Part shown: in pieces, positions 34,797 to 43,626 of the stretch
How positions within the stretch are numbered: position 1 is the first letter of the stretch
How the letters are laid out: every line of letters starts with the position of its first letter
NCBI GenBank assembly: GCA_035495315.1
Contig: DATJGF010000015.1
Coordinates: 1-56,190, forward strand
Direction: 5' to 3'
DNA length: 56,190 nucleotides
Origin: DATJGF01 sp035495315
GTDB lineage: Bacteria; Verrucomicrobiota; Verrucomicrobiia; Limisphaerales; UBA8199
Program-made: the position numbers and the translations under genes
The notes under the pieces: generated by a model
What the model was told of the DNA's origin: nothing
Databases searched by the model: none
Seen by the model: the letters and a program-made list of their open reading frames with translations, nothing else

Positions 34797-35369
34797 TTAA
34801 CTCGCTCCACCTTTTTGGATCTCCGCCCAGACCGCCTTCACGTCATCGGCAATCACTACCGCCTTATTCCGGCTCAATCCATTTTCCTGAAAGATGGCCT
34901 GAACATCCTCGAAGATCTTGTCGTATTTTGCCTGCGGGTATTTGCCCGGATTGAGCACCGCATCGAGTTCCTGCACCAGGCGCGCGCGGCTGGTCGGGGA
35001 CAACGGCTTCTCTGCAAATGCGGCGGTCAAATCGTCGGTTAACTTGGTCAGTGTTTTCGTCGAGGGTTTTGCTCCTTGCGGGGCTGCCGCTAACTCTTGA
35101 ACCAGTTTTTGCTTTTGGTCCGGAGTGACGGAAGTTCCCATCGTCAGATTGCCGAGATCCGTCTGGAAATGGACCAGGGAAGGTGACAACGATGGCGGAG
35201 CAGGGACGGTGGAAGTCAGCGGAGCCTGAGTCGGCGGCGTGACGCCCTGACGCACGTTATTTTGGTCGCGCAGTTCTTTAGCCCGCTGTTTGATGATTGT
35301 CTCGGGACCGGCAAAAGCGCTTGCCATAGCTAAAGCAAGGATAGTGAGCAGGGGCACAGATGTTTTCAT
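34797..35369 (-). CDS. Small secreted helical protein, unknown function
   Basis: 190 residues from the ATG at 35369, with signal peptide 1-20 (cleavage near AFAG). After a Pro/Thr-rich linker (about 43-63) the rest is alpha-helical with two similar segments: TPDQKQKLVQEL and SPTSRARLVQELDAVL. The same TPxQKQxL pattern is in the lipoprotein at 49201-50010, so the two may share a repeat unit. No function is known. It lies just downstream of mlaD on the same strand, with its start 88 bases after mlaD ends, so it may be cotranscribed. Confidence 0.7.
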   Translation of the reverse strand: MKTSVPLLTILALAMASAFAGPETIIKQRAKELRDQNNVRQGVTPPTQAPLTSTVPAPPSLSPSLVHFQTDLGNLTMGTSVTPDQKQKLVQELAAAPQGAKPSTKTLTKLTDDLTAAFAEKPLSPTSRARLVQELDAVLNPGKYPQAKYDKIFEDVQAIFQENGLSRNKAVVIADDVKAVWAEIQKGGAS

Positions 35370-35457
35370 AAGACTTGCTGTATCTAGTAAACGGTGCCTC
35401 TGGCGGGAAGGAATGTCAACGCAGGCCGACTGCCATCCGACGCGTTTTGCCTGCAGG

Positions 35458-36750
35458 TTAATCTTTGCCTTTCGGGGAATGTAAGGGGCCGGAAGCCTTG
35501 GTGGGCACATCATTTGTCGAACTGGATTTCGTGTTGGTAGAGGACGTGTCGGGAAACAAATGCTTGAACAGCCAAAATCGTTTCAATCCCTGGATGAATT
35601 GATCCGCGTGAACAACCGTATCAGAAATGCCGCGCAATAGCGTTGGGTTGGCGATCACCTGCTCGTTCAAATTGGCAGTCATGCTGGCGAGGTTTTCCAA
35701 CGATTGGTTCAGATTGCTGGCCAACATTGTCAGGTTAGTGTTGGCGTTCGTCAGCGACGCGTTGGCTGTGGTAAGCGTCGTCTCCAATCGCGTCAGAATA
35801 TTAGACGGCAGCACTAGTTCCCCTAATGCGCCCGGATGATTTATCTGGCCTAGCACCGTAGTGAGGTTGCTAACAGCGGGTTGGGCGCCAAGGGCGACGA
35901 CGTTGAGGTTTGACGTCAGGTTGGCGCTGTTGGATAGGAGCGTCGCGAGTTGATTTGTCAAATTAAAAACCCCGGGCAATGCGCGCTGCACCTGGGCGAT
36001 TAGGCCCTGCAATTGCTCAGTTGCGGCCGGCGTTTCCTGTGCGCGCAACCAATATTTGTCGCCTTTTTTATAGGGATCATATCGCCCCTCCTCATCGTTC
36101 CAGATTCCCGTCATGAGTTTCTGGTGGATATTGGTAACCATGACATCAATGCTCTTGTAGCCGGCGTTGGCGATCGCGGTAAGGTTCGTCAGCGGCTCGA
36201 ACGGCTTGGCCAGCAGGTTCGTTCCCTCGGGAGCCAACACCTCCTCCGCCATGAGGTAGTTAGTCCAATCCGGCAAAGTTTTTGCCTGGGCGATGCTTAA
36301 ATTTCGCAACGGATTGAACACATAAGTGGGATACCCATTGGTCCCCTTGCTGACTTCCAAAGTGCGGCTGCCCAACAAGCTTGCCGGCGCAACGATCGCG
36401 TGCGAGCCTTCGGTCCAGATATAACCGAAGTAGGGCGCGTTAAGCTCGAATTCGACGTACATGTTGTATTGAAAATCCTGCGGCGGCATCGGGTCCATTT
36501 TGGTAATTTGGCCGACCGGCAATCCTATCAACGTTACCGGGTCACCAGGCTTCAGACCGTTGGCGCTAGCCGTGAAGGTGAAGTAAGGCGCCTTGGTGCG
36601 GAACCAGCCTTTTCGCTTGGCCGTGTTGTACATATAATAGCCGAACCCACTGACGAGCAGCGCCACGGCCAGTACCACGAACCAGCCGACCGCCCGCTCC
36701 ATCCGGCTCAGTCGGGTGCGCAGTTGCGGTGTTAGATCCTGGAGCGCCAT
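35458..36750 (-). CDS. mlaD: MlaD-like MCE-domain substrate-binding protein
   Basis: 430 residues. One N-terminal membrane anchor (about 21-41), then the MCE domain (about 55-135: YFTFTASANGLKPGDPVTLIGLPVGQI) and a long helical tail with Asn/Thr-rich heptads (about 255-380: SNLNVVAL, LTTANASLTNANTNL, LNQSLENLASM) that probably oligomerises into a channel. MlaD binds phospholipids between inner membrane and outer membrane. Third gene after mlaE and mlaF, four bases behind mlaF. The symbol is by analogy with the E. coli system, and no mlaC or mlaB is visible. Confidence 0.85.
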   Translation of the reverse strand: MALQDLTPQLRTRLSRMERAVGWFVVLAVALLVSGFGYYMYNTAKRKGWFRTKAPYFTFTASANGLKPGDPVTLIGLPVGQITKMDPMPPQDFQYNMYVEFELNAPYFGYIWTEGSHAIVAPASLLGSRTLEVSKGTNGYPTYVFNPLRNLSIAQAKTLPDWTNYLMAEEVLAPEGTNLLAKPFEPLTNLTAIANAGYKSIDVMVTNIHQKLMTGIWNDEEGRYDPYKKGDKYWLRAQETPAATEQLQGLIAQVQRALPGVFNLTNQLATLLSNSANLTSNLNVVALGAQPAVSNLTTVLGQINHPGALGELVLPSNILTRLETTLTTANASLTNANTNLTMLASNLNQSLENLASMTANLNEQVIANPTLLRGISDTVVHADQFIQGLKRFWLFKHLFPDTSSTNTKSSSTNDVPTKASGPLHSPKGKD

Positions 36751-36754
36751 AGCT

Positions 36755-37549
36755 TCAACTGCCGCGTGCGCCTGTCATGAGCAACTCACGCACGAGTTCG
36801 CCCCGCTCCGTCTCGATTTGGGACCAGCCGCCGAGGACGGCGAAATGTTTGTTTCTGAGCGCGGCAAAACGATATTTCTCCCCTTTCCATGGGCGCAAGT
36901 CGGCGGTGGTCACGACGAGCGTCATCGTCCGGCCGCCGACCAGTTCATGGCCTTTAGACAACTGATCGAGGAAATCCATCCACCAGTTCGCGTGGCGAAG
37001 GTCCATCGCCACTAAGGGACTATCGACCAGCAACACGTCTGGACGCAAAATTAGCGCGCGAGCCAAGCCAACGCGTTTCTGCCAGGAACGCGCCAGGGCG
37101 CCCAAAGTGCTATCGGCCCAGGCTTCCAGGTCCATCCTTTTCAGCAACGGCTGCACCTCTGCAGCGGCATCAGCTTTGGAAAGGTTTTGGTGATAGCGCA
37201 ATGGCAACGCGATATTTTCCCAAACGGTGAGATGATGGAAAAGTTGGCCCGTCTCGAACACCAATCCCAGACGCAAGCGCTCCGCCAATCGGGACTCCTC
37301 GAAGATCGGCATCGGTTCGCCAAAGAGCCGGTAATCACCATTGGCGGGAGGCATCAGGCCAGCCGTCATCATCAAGAAATCGCTTTTGCCGGAACCTTGT
37401 AGCCCTGCAATTACCCAATACTCGCCCGGAGCAACCGTCCAGTCGATGTCCTCGACCACCACGGAGCTGAGGTCGCGCATCGCGCCGACGGTCACGCCGC
37501 GCATTTCAATCGCGGGCACACCTGTTGGAGGTGGAGGACGAGGGATCAC
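36755..37549 (-). CDS. mlaF: MlaF-like ABC ATPase with degenerate catalytic motifs
   Basis: 264 residues, start GTG overlapping the mlaE stop (GTGA). Walker A is intact (GLQGSGKS, 49-56). Other motifs are not. The Q-loop Gln is Glu99 (LVFETGQLFH). The signature LSGGM is LARSW (152-156). After the Walker B Asp176 the catalytic Glu is Ser177 (VLLVDSPL). The switch His is Ala216 (VTTADL). In E. coli, MlaF drives lipid transport by ATP hydrolysis with MlaE. This one probably binds ATP but hydrolyses it poorly. The frame is clean and the gene sits in a normal mlaEFD order, so it looks maintained and not decayed. Confidence 0.87.
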   Translation of the reverse strand: MIPRPPPPTGVPAIEMRGVTVGAMRDLSSVVVEDIDWTVAPGEYWVIAGLQGSGKSDFLMMTAGLMPPANGDYRLFGEPMPIFEESRLAERLRLGLVFETGQLFHHLTVWENIALPLRYHQNLSKADAAAEVQPLLKRMDLEAWADSTLGALARSWQKRVGLARALILRPDVLLVDSPLVAMDLRHANWWMDFLDQLSKGHELVGGRTMTLVVTTADLRPWKGEKYRFAALRNKHFAVLGGWSQIETERGELVRELLMTGARGS

Positions 37550-38349
37550 ACGGAAAGATAAATGAGAATGAATAAGGCATCGATCAGGACGCAGGCAATG
37601 ACGCTTTGGGCGCCTGCGCGCACAGTGGCAAAGGAGACCTCCTCGAGGCGCAGTGGTTGTGCCAGGCCGTGATAGCAGGTCACGACAGCAATAATGAAAC
37701 CAAAAGCAAAGGTCTTAAGCGCCAGCAAAGCGAAATCCAATCCAGTCAAGGCGCCGGTGAGTTGCCGGAAATATTCTCCAGGGCGCAAGGGCACGTTTTG
37801 CAGGTAGGCCCACAGGTAACCGCTTCCCAGAGCACCCAGGATCAAATAGACGGTGAGGGCGAAAATTCCGATCGCCATTCCAACGACGCGAGGCACCACC
37901 AGGTAATGGACCGGATCGATCGCGAGTGCTTCGAGGGCTTCCACCTCGCCCAAGGCACGGGCGGTGCCGAGTTCAACCACGTTGGCGGTGCCGATCCGCG
38001 CAAGGACGAGCAACGCGGTCAATAAGGGCCCGAGTTCGCGCACAACGACGAGCACCATAATAGTGCCGAGATAATTAATTGCGCCGACGCGTGTCAGCCA
38101 GGAAACACTCTGGCCAATGACGAGCAGGCCCAACGCCGCCGAGATAAAAAGAAACATCGGCAACAAATTCAACCCGGCGCGCGCGATTTCCTGAAACGTA
38201 GCTGGCCACACAACGTGCCTGGCGACGCGGAATTTCGTGAGGATTACTCCGAGCGTGATGAGGGCAAAAGCACCCAGACCTTGAACCGTCAGCAGCAGTC
38301 GCACTAGCTTGCGCCCGAGCGAATGTGTGATCGACGGAGGGAGCGGCAT
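37546..38349 (-). CDS. mlaE: MlaE-like ABC transporter permease
   Basis: 267 residues from the ATG at 38349; a GTG at 38406 would add 19 residues. About five to six membrane helices with the MlaE signature VVRELGPLLTALLVLARIGTANVVELGTARALGEVEAL (split: ELGPLLTALLVLARIG then ALGEVEALEALAIDP), LVVPRVVGMAIGIF and the C-terminal FAFGFIIAVVTCYHGLAQ. In the Mla system MlaE is the permease that passes phospholipid between inner membrane and MlaD. It is the first gene of the mlaEFD operon and overlaps mlaF by four bases. Confidence 0.9.
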   Translation of the reverse strand: MPLPPSITHSLGRKLVRLLLTVQGLGAFALITLGVILTKFRVARHVVWPATFQEIARAGLNLLPMFLFISAALGLLVIGQSVSWLTRVGAINYLGTIMVLVVVRELGPLLTALLVLARIGTANVVELGTARALGEVEALEALAIDPVHYLVVPRVVGMAIGIFALTVYLILGALGSGYLWAYLQNVPLRPGEYFRQLTGALTGLDFALLALKTFAFGFIIAVVTCYHGLAQPLRLEEVSFATVRAGAQSVIACVLIDALFILIYLSV

Positions 38350-38587
38350 GTGAAACACAAACCGCGCATGCGGCGCTCCAAACGCGCTCACGTTCCCTTT
38401 CTGCACTGGGGCAAAGGTACGTCATGCCCGTAGTCGGTCAACGTGGTTTTTATCCCCGGTGTGCCAGCCTTAGCCGCTTCTGAACTTAACCTTCCCGGGG
38501 GGGGCCACCCAGGAGTGTCGCTAGATGAGTCCCCTCTCGCATAAAAAATCTTGGTTTTCACAACTACTCGCGCTAAATCCTTGCCCC

Positions 38588-39973
38588 ATGATGGCTAAAC
38601 GCAAAATCGTCCCTATCTTTGCACTTCTTGCCCTCTTCGGTATTTCCATTACCCAGGCCCGCGCTGCCGGTCCAGTCGTTACCGAGACCAAAGCACAAAA
38701 AGACCAGCGCATGGCATGGTTCCGCGAGGCCAGATTCGGCATGTTCATTCACTGGGGTCTGTACGCCTTGCCTGCCGGTGAATGGAACGGCAAGCCCGTC
38801 GACGGCATCGGCGAGTGGATTATGAACAACGGGCATATACCCGTCGGCGATTACGAAAAGCTCGCTGGCCAATTCAACCCGGTTCGTTTCGACGCCCGCA
38901 AATGGGTGCAAGCCGCCAAAGACGCCGGCATCCGTTATATTGTCATCACCAGCAAGCATCACGACGGCTTCAGCATGTTCGACTCGAAGGTCAGCGATTA
39001 CACCATCGTCAAATCGACTCCGTTCAAGCGCGACCCAATGAAGGAGCTGGCTAAGGCCTGCCAAGACGCTGGTATCAGATTCTGCTTTTACCATTCCATT
39101 ATGGACTGGCACCATCCCGATGCCCAACGCATCGGTTTTCCGAACTACAATAACGCTCCTTCGAACCCCAACTTCCCGCGTTACGTCCAGAATTATCTTA
39201 AACCACAGCTCAGAGAATTGCTCACCAACTATGGACACTTGGGAATCCTTTGGTTTGACGGCGAATGGATCGGCGATTGGAAAGCCGAGATGGGCAAGGA
39301 GCTGTACGCCTGGTGCCGTCAGTTGCAGCCCGATTTGATTATCAATAATCGCGTCGGCAAGGCCCGCAACTCGATGCAAGGAATGGATAAAGGCAAAGGG
39401 GCCGTTGGCGATTACGGCACACCCGAACAGGAAATTCCTGCGACCGGCTTCGGTCCCGGCGTCGACTGGGAAAGCTGCATGACCATGAACGACACTTGGG
39501 GCTTTAAAAAGAACGACAATAACTGGAAAAGCACTGCCACGATCGTGCATATGCTGATCGATTGTGCGAGTAAAGGCGGCAACCTGCTGCTGAACGTCGG
39601 TCCAACAGCTTTAGGAGAGATTCCCGCTCCATCGCTGGAACGGCTAGCCGAGGTCGGCCGCTGGATGAACGTCAATCACGAAGCCATCTATGGCACTACC
39701 GCCAGCCCCTTTAAAAACCTGGCCTGGGGAAAATGTACACAAAAACCGGGCAAACTGTACCTGCACGTCGAGAAATGGCCGACTGATGGCAAACTGTTGG
39801 TACCGGTAAAAAATCAGCTGACCAACGCCTATCTCCTGGCTGACCCGGGTACGGCACTGGCAAACACTTCTACCGGCTCAGGCGTCCAGATCACCGTTCC
39901 CGCCGGAGCACCCGATCCCATCGCCACCGTCGTAGTGGCCGAAATCAAGGGTGCGCCTGAACCGAAGGAGTAG
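38588..39973 (+). CDS. GH29 alpha-L-fucosidase, secreted
   Basis: 461 residues; the ATG at 38588 (or 38591) precedes a signal peptide ending near QARAA. The GH29 pattern is clear: REARFGMFIHWGLYALPAGEW, AKDAGIRYIVITSKHHDGF, FCFYHSIMDWHHPD, and ILWFDGEW with the expected catalytic nucleophile Asp224. The NLLLNVGPTALGEIP block closes the barrel. The C-terminal beta domain (about 380-461) follows. It removes alpha-L-fucose from glycans. Single gene, divergent from mlaE; its stop is joined directly to a hairpin element. Confidence 0.92.
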   Translation: MMAKRKIVPIFALLALFGISITQARAAGPVVTETKAQKDQRMAWFREARFGMFIHWGLYALPAGEWNGKPVDGIGEWIMNNGHIPVGDYEKLAGQFNPVRFDARKWVQAAKDAGIRYIVITSKHHDGFSMFDSKVSDYTIVKSTPFKRDPMKELAKACQDAGIRFCFYHSIMDWHHPDAQRIGFPNYNNAPSNPNFPRYVQNYLKPQLRELLTNYGHLGILWFDGEWIGDWKAEMGKELYAWCRQLQPDLIINNRVGKARNSMQGMDKGKGAVGDYGTPEQEIPATGFGPGVDWESCMTMNDTWGFKKNDNNWKSTATIVHMLIDCASKGGNLLLNVGPTALGEIPAPSLERLAEVGRWMNVNHEAIYGTTASPFKNLAWGKCTQKPGKLYLHVEKWPTDGKLLVPVKNQLTNAYLLADPGTALANTSTGSGVQITVPAGAPDPIATVVVAEIKGAPEPKE

Positions 39974-40133
39974 TGTAGCGGCAGGCGTCTCGCCTGTCGT
40001 AGAGCCGGGCATCTTGCCCGGCGAAGAAAACCTTTGAAGCCTCTGGCCTTACCTTGCCTTCTCCAACGCGAAAAGGTCTCTAAACCGGGCGGCGGGACGC
40101 CGCCCTTTATGTCAGGCGAGACGCCTGACGCTA
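39974..40133. repeat. Composite inverted repeat, family F (GGCAGGCGTCTCGCCTGTC)
   Basis: Starting at the fucosidase stop: a palindrome at 39980-39998 (GGCAGGCGTCTCGCCTGTC), a second at 40003-40021 (GCCGGGCATCTTGCCCGGC), a third at 40088-40105 (GGCGGCGGGACGCCGCCC), and the reverse complement of the first at 40111-40133. The outer parts pair with one another and each is self-complementary. The right end supplies the stop codon of the convergent methyltransferase gene. Confidence 0.88.
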
Positions 40134-40946
40134 CTCCCCTCGCAGCAGCGGCTTTTTCGTGTATTGCGCAGGAAAAGACATCGAAGGGTCGAACAATTGC
40201 ACCTCCGTCCGGCGACGGCCTACTGCCCGCATATACCCCACACTGCGGCCCGCGTCCGCGTCGAGCATTCGGATCTCCGTCACGTTATCGGGGGCGATCA
40301 ACTTGAGCCACTCCTGCCAAAATCGCCATCCCTCCGCCAAGCTGTCGGCCAACGTGACCTCCAGGATGCCGCTTCGTTCCCAATGCCGCTGCCACCAGGA
40401 TGCCGAATGCAGGCAATAAGGCCGTTCCGCTGCCCACCACTCCCGAAGGTGCTCCGGGACTGAGCCTTCGATCTCCTGCACCAGACCAGTTCCGACGATC
40501 CCTACCAACCCCCCCGGTTTGACGAAACGCGCCAGATAATTCAGATATAAATCATCCGTGCCGTAATAAACGAACGAGTCGATCGACGTCACTACATCGA
40601 AAAATTCCTGCGCGAACGGCAGCGAACGTGCATCCGCTTTAACCGGAAACACGCCCTCCTCCACGCCGGCATCTCGGATCCGCTGCAGGTTCTCCGCGGC
40701 GTTGAACCACAGGTCCGTCGCCCATACCTGTACGCCGAACTCGCGACGCAGAAAAATCGAAGACAACGCCCGTCCGCACCCGAGGTCCAGCACCCGCATT
40801 CCCGGCTGCAGCTCCAGCCCCTCGGCGAGCCACTCCGTAAGCCACAAAGGATTCGCCCCGCCGCTGACTCCCGCCAACACCCACTCCGGGTGATAGCGAG
40901 AGGCGCGCGGAAACCGAGCCGATACAAGTCGTCCGTCCGTCGACAT
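40131..40946 (-). CDS. SAM-dependent methyltransferase
   Basis: 271 residues, class I fold. Motif I VLDLGCGRALSSIFL, motif II VWATDLW, motif III FDVVTSIDSFVYYGTD and motif IV FVKPGGLVGIVG. The C-terminal part (about 165-271) is specific to the subfamily, with WWAAERPYCLHSASWW and LAEGWRFWQEW. It resembles the small-molecule methyltransferases annotated as methyltransferase type 11; the substrate is unknown. Its TAG stop and last Glu codon fall within the repeat element 39974-40133, so the C-terminus may have been altered when the repeat arrived. Confidence 0.85.
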   Translation of the reverse strand: MSTDGRLVSARFPRASRYHPEWVLAGVSGGANPLWLTEWLAEGLELQPGMRVLDLGCGRALSSIFLRREFGVQVWATDLWFNAAENLQRIRDAGVEEGVFPVKADARSLPFAQEFFDVVTSIDSFVYYGTDDLYLNYLARFVKPGGLVGIVGTGLVQEIEGSVPEHLREWWAAERPYCLHSASWWQRHWERSGILEVTLADSLAEGWRFWQEWLKLIAPDNVTEIRMLDADAGRSVGYMRAVGRRRTEVQLFDPSMSFPAQYTKKPLLRGE

Positions 40947-41091
40947 AACCAGGTTCTATGGGGGTCGGACACGGGTCGGACACAAAGCTTACCGATGCTA
41001 AGGGGCAGAGCAACGACTAAATATTTTCAAAGCAGCCGGCGTCTGGTTCGAATAATTACACGCGCCGAACCGCAAAGCTTGGTTAATAGTC

Positions 41092-41121
41092 TTGACCAGC
41101 CAACATCATCTCTTTTATTTT
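41092..41121 (+). promoter_or_regulatory. Possible sigma70-like promoter of mreB
   Basis: TTGACC, an 18-base spacer and TATTTT, ending 21 bases before the mreB ATG. The -35 is a five-of-six match and the -10 four of six. It is the best pair in the 196-base gap; only moderate support. Confidence 0.3.
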
Positions 41122-41142
41122 GTGCTTTGTTAGGCCTAATTC

Positions 41143-42168
41143 ATGTTTGCGCAAGTCAAAAGCCTGTTTTCCAACGACATCGGGATTGACCTGGGGACGG
41201 CCAATTCGCTGGTGTACGTTCGGGATCGAGGGATTGTCTTGCGGGAACCGTCTGTGGTGGCCATCCAGGCCGGCACGACTAATGTCCTGGCTGTAGGCGA
41301 GGAAGCCAAACGCATGCTGGGACGCACCCCCGGAAACATTGTGGCCATACGGCCGATGAAAGACGGCGTCATCGCTGATTTCGAAATCACCGAAGCGATG
41401 CTCCGTCACTTTATTCAAAAGGTGCATCATCGGAAATTGATTGCGCCCAGGGTGGTAGTGGCTGTGCCTTCAGGCATCACCGAAGTGGAAAAACGGGCAG
41501 TAAAAGACTCCGCGACTCATGCCGGTGCGCGAGAGGTCTATTTAATTGAACAACCGATGGCTTCGGCCATCGGCGTCGGATTGCCGGTGCATGAGCCGGC
41601 GGGTAACATGATCGTGGATATCGGCGGAGGAACTTGCGAAATTGCAATCATTTCCCTCGCCGGCATCGTCTTCAGCCGCAGCCTGCGGGTAGGCGGAGAC
41701 GAATTTGATGAGACGATCGTTGCGCACATGAAGCGCGCCTACAACCTGATGATCGGAGAACGCACCGCGGAAGAGATCAAAATACGTATTGGCTCTGCTT
41801 TTCCGCTGGAGCAGGAATTAACCATGGAAGTCAAAGGCCGCGATTTGAGCGCCGGTTTGCCGAAAACGTTAACGATTCGGTCGGAGGAAATTCGCGAAGC
41901 TTTGCAAGAGCCGCTTTCCAGCATTTTGGAATCTGTACGCATTACCCTCGAGCGCTGTCCGCCGGAATTGTCCGCCGATTTGGTGGACCGGGGCATAGTC
42001 ATGGCCGGTGGCGGCGCGTTGTTGCGCGGGATTGATCGGTTGGTAGCCGAAGAGACCGGGTTGCCGGTCCATATCGCCGATGACCCCCTCAGCGCCGTTG
42101 CCGAAGGCACCGGCCGGGTCTTGCAGGAACTCCAATTTCTCAAGCGGGTTTCCAATAACTCCAAATAG
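41143..42168 (+). CDS. mreB: Rod shape-determining protein MreB
   Basis: 341 residues, an actin-fold ATPase that forms membrane-bound filaments and guides the elongation machinery. Seen: IGIDLGTANSLVYV (phosphate 1), VVVAVPSGITEVEKRAVKD, MIVDIGGGTCEIAIISLAG (phosphate 2) and GIVMAGGGALLRGIDRL (adenosine). Usual length. First gene of the cell-shape cluster mreB-mreC-mreD-mrdA-mrdB. A strong hairpin (42179-42260) follows before mreC, so mreB may be expressed at a higher level than the downstream genes. Confidence 0.97.
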   Translation: MFAQVKSLFSNDIGIDLGTANSLVYVRDRGIVLREPSVVAIQAGTTNVLAVGEEAKRMLGRTPGNIVAIRPMKDGVIADFEITEAMLRHFIQKVHHRKLIAPRVVVAVPSGITEVEKRAVKDSATHAGAREVYLIEQPMASAIGVGLPVHEPAGNMIVDIGGGTCEIAIISLAGIVFSRSLRVGGDEFDETIVAHMKRAYNLMIGERTAEEIKIRIGSAFPLEQELTMEVKGRDLSAGLPKTLTIRSEEIREALQEPLSSILESVRITLERCPPELSADLVDRGIVMAGGGALLRGIDRLVAEETGLPVHIADDPLSAVAEGTGRVLQELQFLKRVSNNSK

Positions 42169-42178
42169 TTCCTCCCTT

Positions 42179-42260
42179 CATCAGTTACAGAGTAAAGAAT
42201 TAGTGGACAAGTGAGCTAATCGCTTACATGTCGTGGTCCACTAATTCGCAGCGACTGATG
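42179..42260. repeat. Nested inverted repeat between mreB and mreC
   Basis: GAATTAGTGGAC (42197-42208) pairs exactly with GTCCACTAATTC (42236-42247), and outside it CATCAGT (42179-42185) pairs with ACTGATG (42254-42260). It fills most of the 100-base gap. It could act as a processing or attenuation hairpin between mreB and mreC. No T-run follows. Confidence 0.85.
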
Positions 42261-42268
42261 GTTTCTGA

Positions 42269-43081
42269 ATGCTAAGACGGCCGCATTATATCGCTTTGGG
42301 CCTGGTTGTGGTTTTGACGCTGACGATTTTAAATCTACCGAGTAAAACGACCGCCCGCCTCAAGCTGGGCATCGGCAGCTTGTTCGTGCCGTTGTTCGGA
42401 CTCGCCAATTCCACCCAACAAGGTGCCAACCGCGCCGGCGACGCCATCCTGCCACGGTCTGAGTTAATCCGGCAAAACGAGTTCCTTCGCACGCAAAACG
42501 AGGAACTCCGGCTCCAACTCGCTCGCGCCGAGGGCACTGCGCGTGAAAACGACCGCCTAAGGGATTTGCTAAAATGGCAGCAAAAGCAGAAACGGGGGAA
42601 ATACAAGCTTGGCAGCGTAGTCTTGCGGGATCCGGCAAACTGGTGGCGCACAGTTGAAATCGACCTTGGCACCCGAAACGGGATCAGCAATAACCTGCCC
42701 GTCCTGAGCGCCAACGGGGCGTTAGTCGGTCGCATTGCATTTGCCAGTCTTACCCGGTCGCAAGTCGTGCTGCTGGGGGATCCCAACTGCAAGGTTTCCG
42801 CCCGAGTCGATAACTCTGGCCGCGATACCGGAGTCATTGGTGGCTCGGGTCCACTGGAGAGCGAATTTGTTGAGGTTAGTTACCTGCCCCGGAGTGCGGA
42901 TCTCAAGCCCGGGCAGAACGTCTGGACCAGCGGTTTGGGCGGGGTCTTTCCCAAGGACATTTTGATTGGTTTGGTGACAGATTCACGCCCGGAAGAATCG
43001 GGCTTATATACGGTCGCGCGGGTGAAACTCTCGGCAAATCTCAGCGCGTTGGAGGACGTATGGGTAATCCTGGAACCATGA
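42269..43081 (+). CDS. mreC: Rod shape-determining protein MreC
   Basis: 270 residues. One N-terminal membrane helix (about 6-26), a periplasmic coiled coil (about 60-105, LIRQNEFLRTQNEELRLQLARAEG) and the two MreC beta-barrel domains (VVLRDPANWWRTVEIDLG, GLVGRIAF-type segment, SRSQVVLLGDPN, VSARVDNSGR). MreC links MreB inside the cell to PBP2 outside. It overlaps mreD by four bases (ATGA). Confidence 0.95.
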   Translation: MLRRPHYIALGLVVVLTLTILNLPSKTTARLKLGIGSLFVPLFGLANSTQQGANRAGDAILPRSELIRQNEFLRTQNEELRLQLARAEGTARENDRLRDLLKWQQKQKRGKYKLGSVVLRDPANWWRTVEIDLGTRNGISNNLPVLSANGALVGRIAFASLTRSQVVLLGDPNCKVSARVDNSGRDTGVIGGSGPLESEFVEVSYLPRSADLKPGQNVWTSGLGGVFPKDILIGLVTDSRPEESGLYTVARVKLSANLSALEDVWVILEP

Positions 43082-43626
43082 ATTGGCTGACTACCATCCT
43101 GTTGCTGGCGATCAGCTTCGTTGCCGTGTTCTGGGAAGCCGCCTTTAGCGGTATCCGCCACTTGGTCGGCGCGCAGATCGATCTATTGCCCCCATTGATG
43201 GTCTATGCAGCGCTCAGCACAGGATTACTCACCATTTGTCTCCTCTCCTTGCTCGGCGGACTCTGGTTCGATTCACTTTCGGCGAATCCATTGGGGATAA
43301 GTATCCTCCCTTTGTTTGCAATCGGCCTGGTCATTTACGTCATTCGGGAATTGATCTTGCGCGACCAGGTGTTCGCCCAACTCGTCCTCGGGCTGATTGC
43401 CAGTGCCGTCACGCCTGTACTGACACTGATCCTGCTCCTCACGATGGGACATGCCCCGTTGCTCGGATGGGGCACCATTTGGCAACTCGTCGTGATGAGC
43501 GCCGGGGGCGCCCTGGTCACACCGGTCTTCTTTGTCTTGTTCGAATGGCTGCACCGGGCGCTGGCTCATGCCCGTATTACCGAATCCAGCTTCCGCCCGG
43601 ACCGCGAAATCAGGAGGGGACGATGA
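43078..43626 (+). CDS. mreD: Rod shape-determining protein MreD
   Basis: 182 residues from the ATG at 43078 that overlaps the mreC stop; an upstream start at 43060 would be inside mreC. Five to six hydrophobic helices and the DLLPPLMVYAALSTG and GGLWFDSLSANPLGISIL segments common in MreD. Membrane partner of MreC. It ends at 43626 directly at a heptamer repeat, and the 313-base gap to mrdA is filled with repeats. Confidence 0.92.
   Translation: MNWLTTILLLAISFVAVFWEAAFSGIRHLVGAQIDLLPPLMVYAALSTGLLTICLLSLLGGLWFDSLSANPLGISILPLFAIGLVIYVIRELILRDQVFAQLVLGLIASAVTPVLTLILLLTMGHAPLLGWGTIWQLVVMSAGGALVTPVFFVLFEWLHRALAHARITESSFRPDREIRRGR

Noticed and set aside
39974..40133. CRISPR array
   Set aside because: The repeated units are palindromes in opposite directions and of different lengths without regular spacers.
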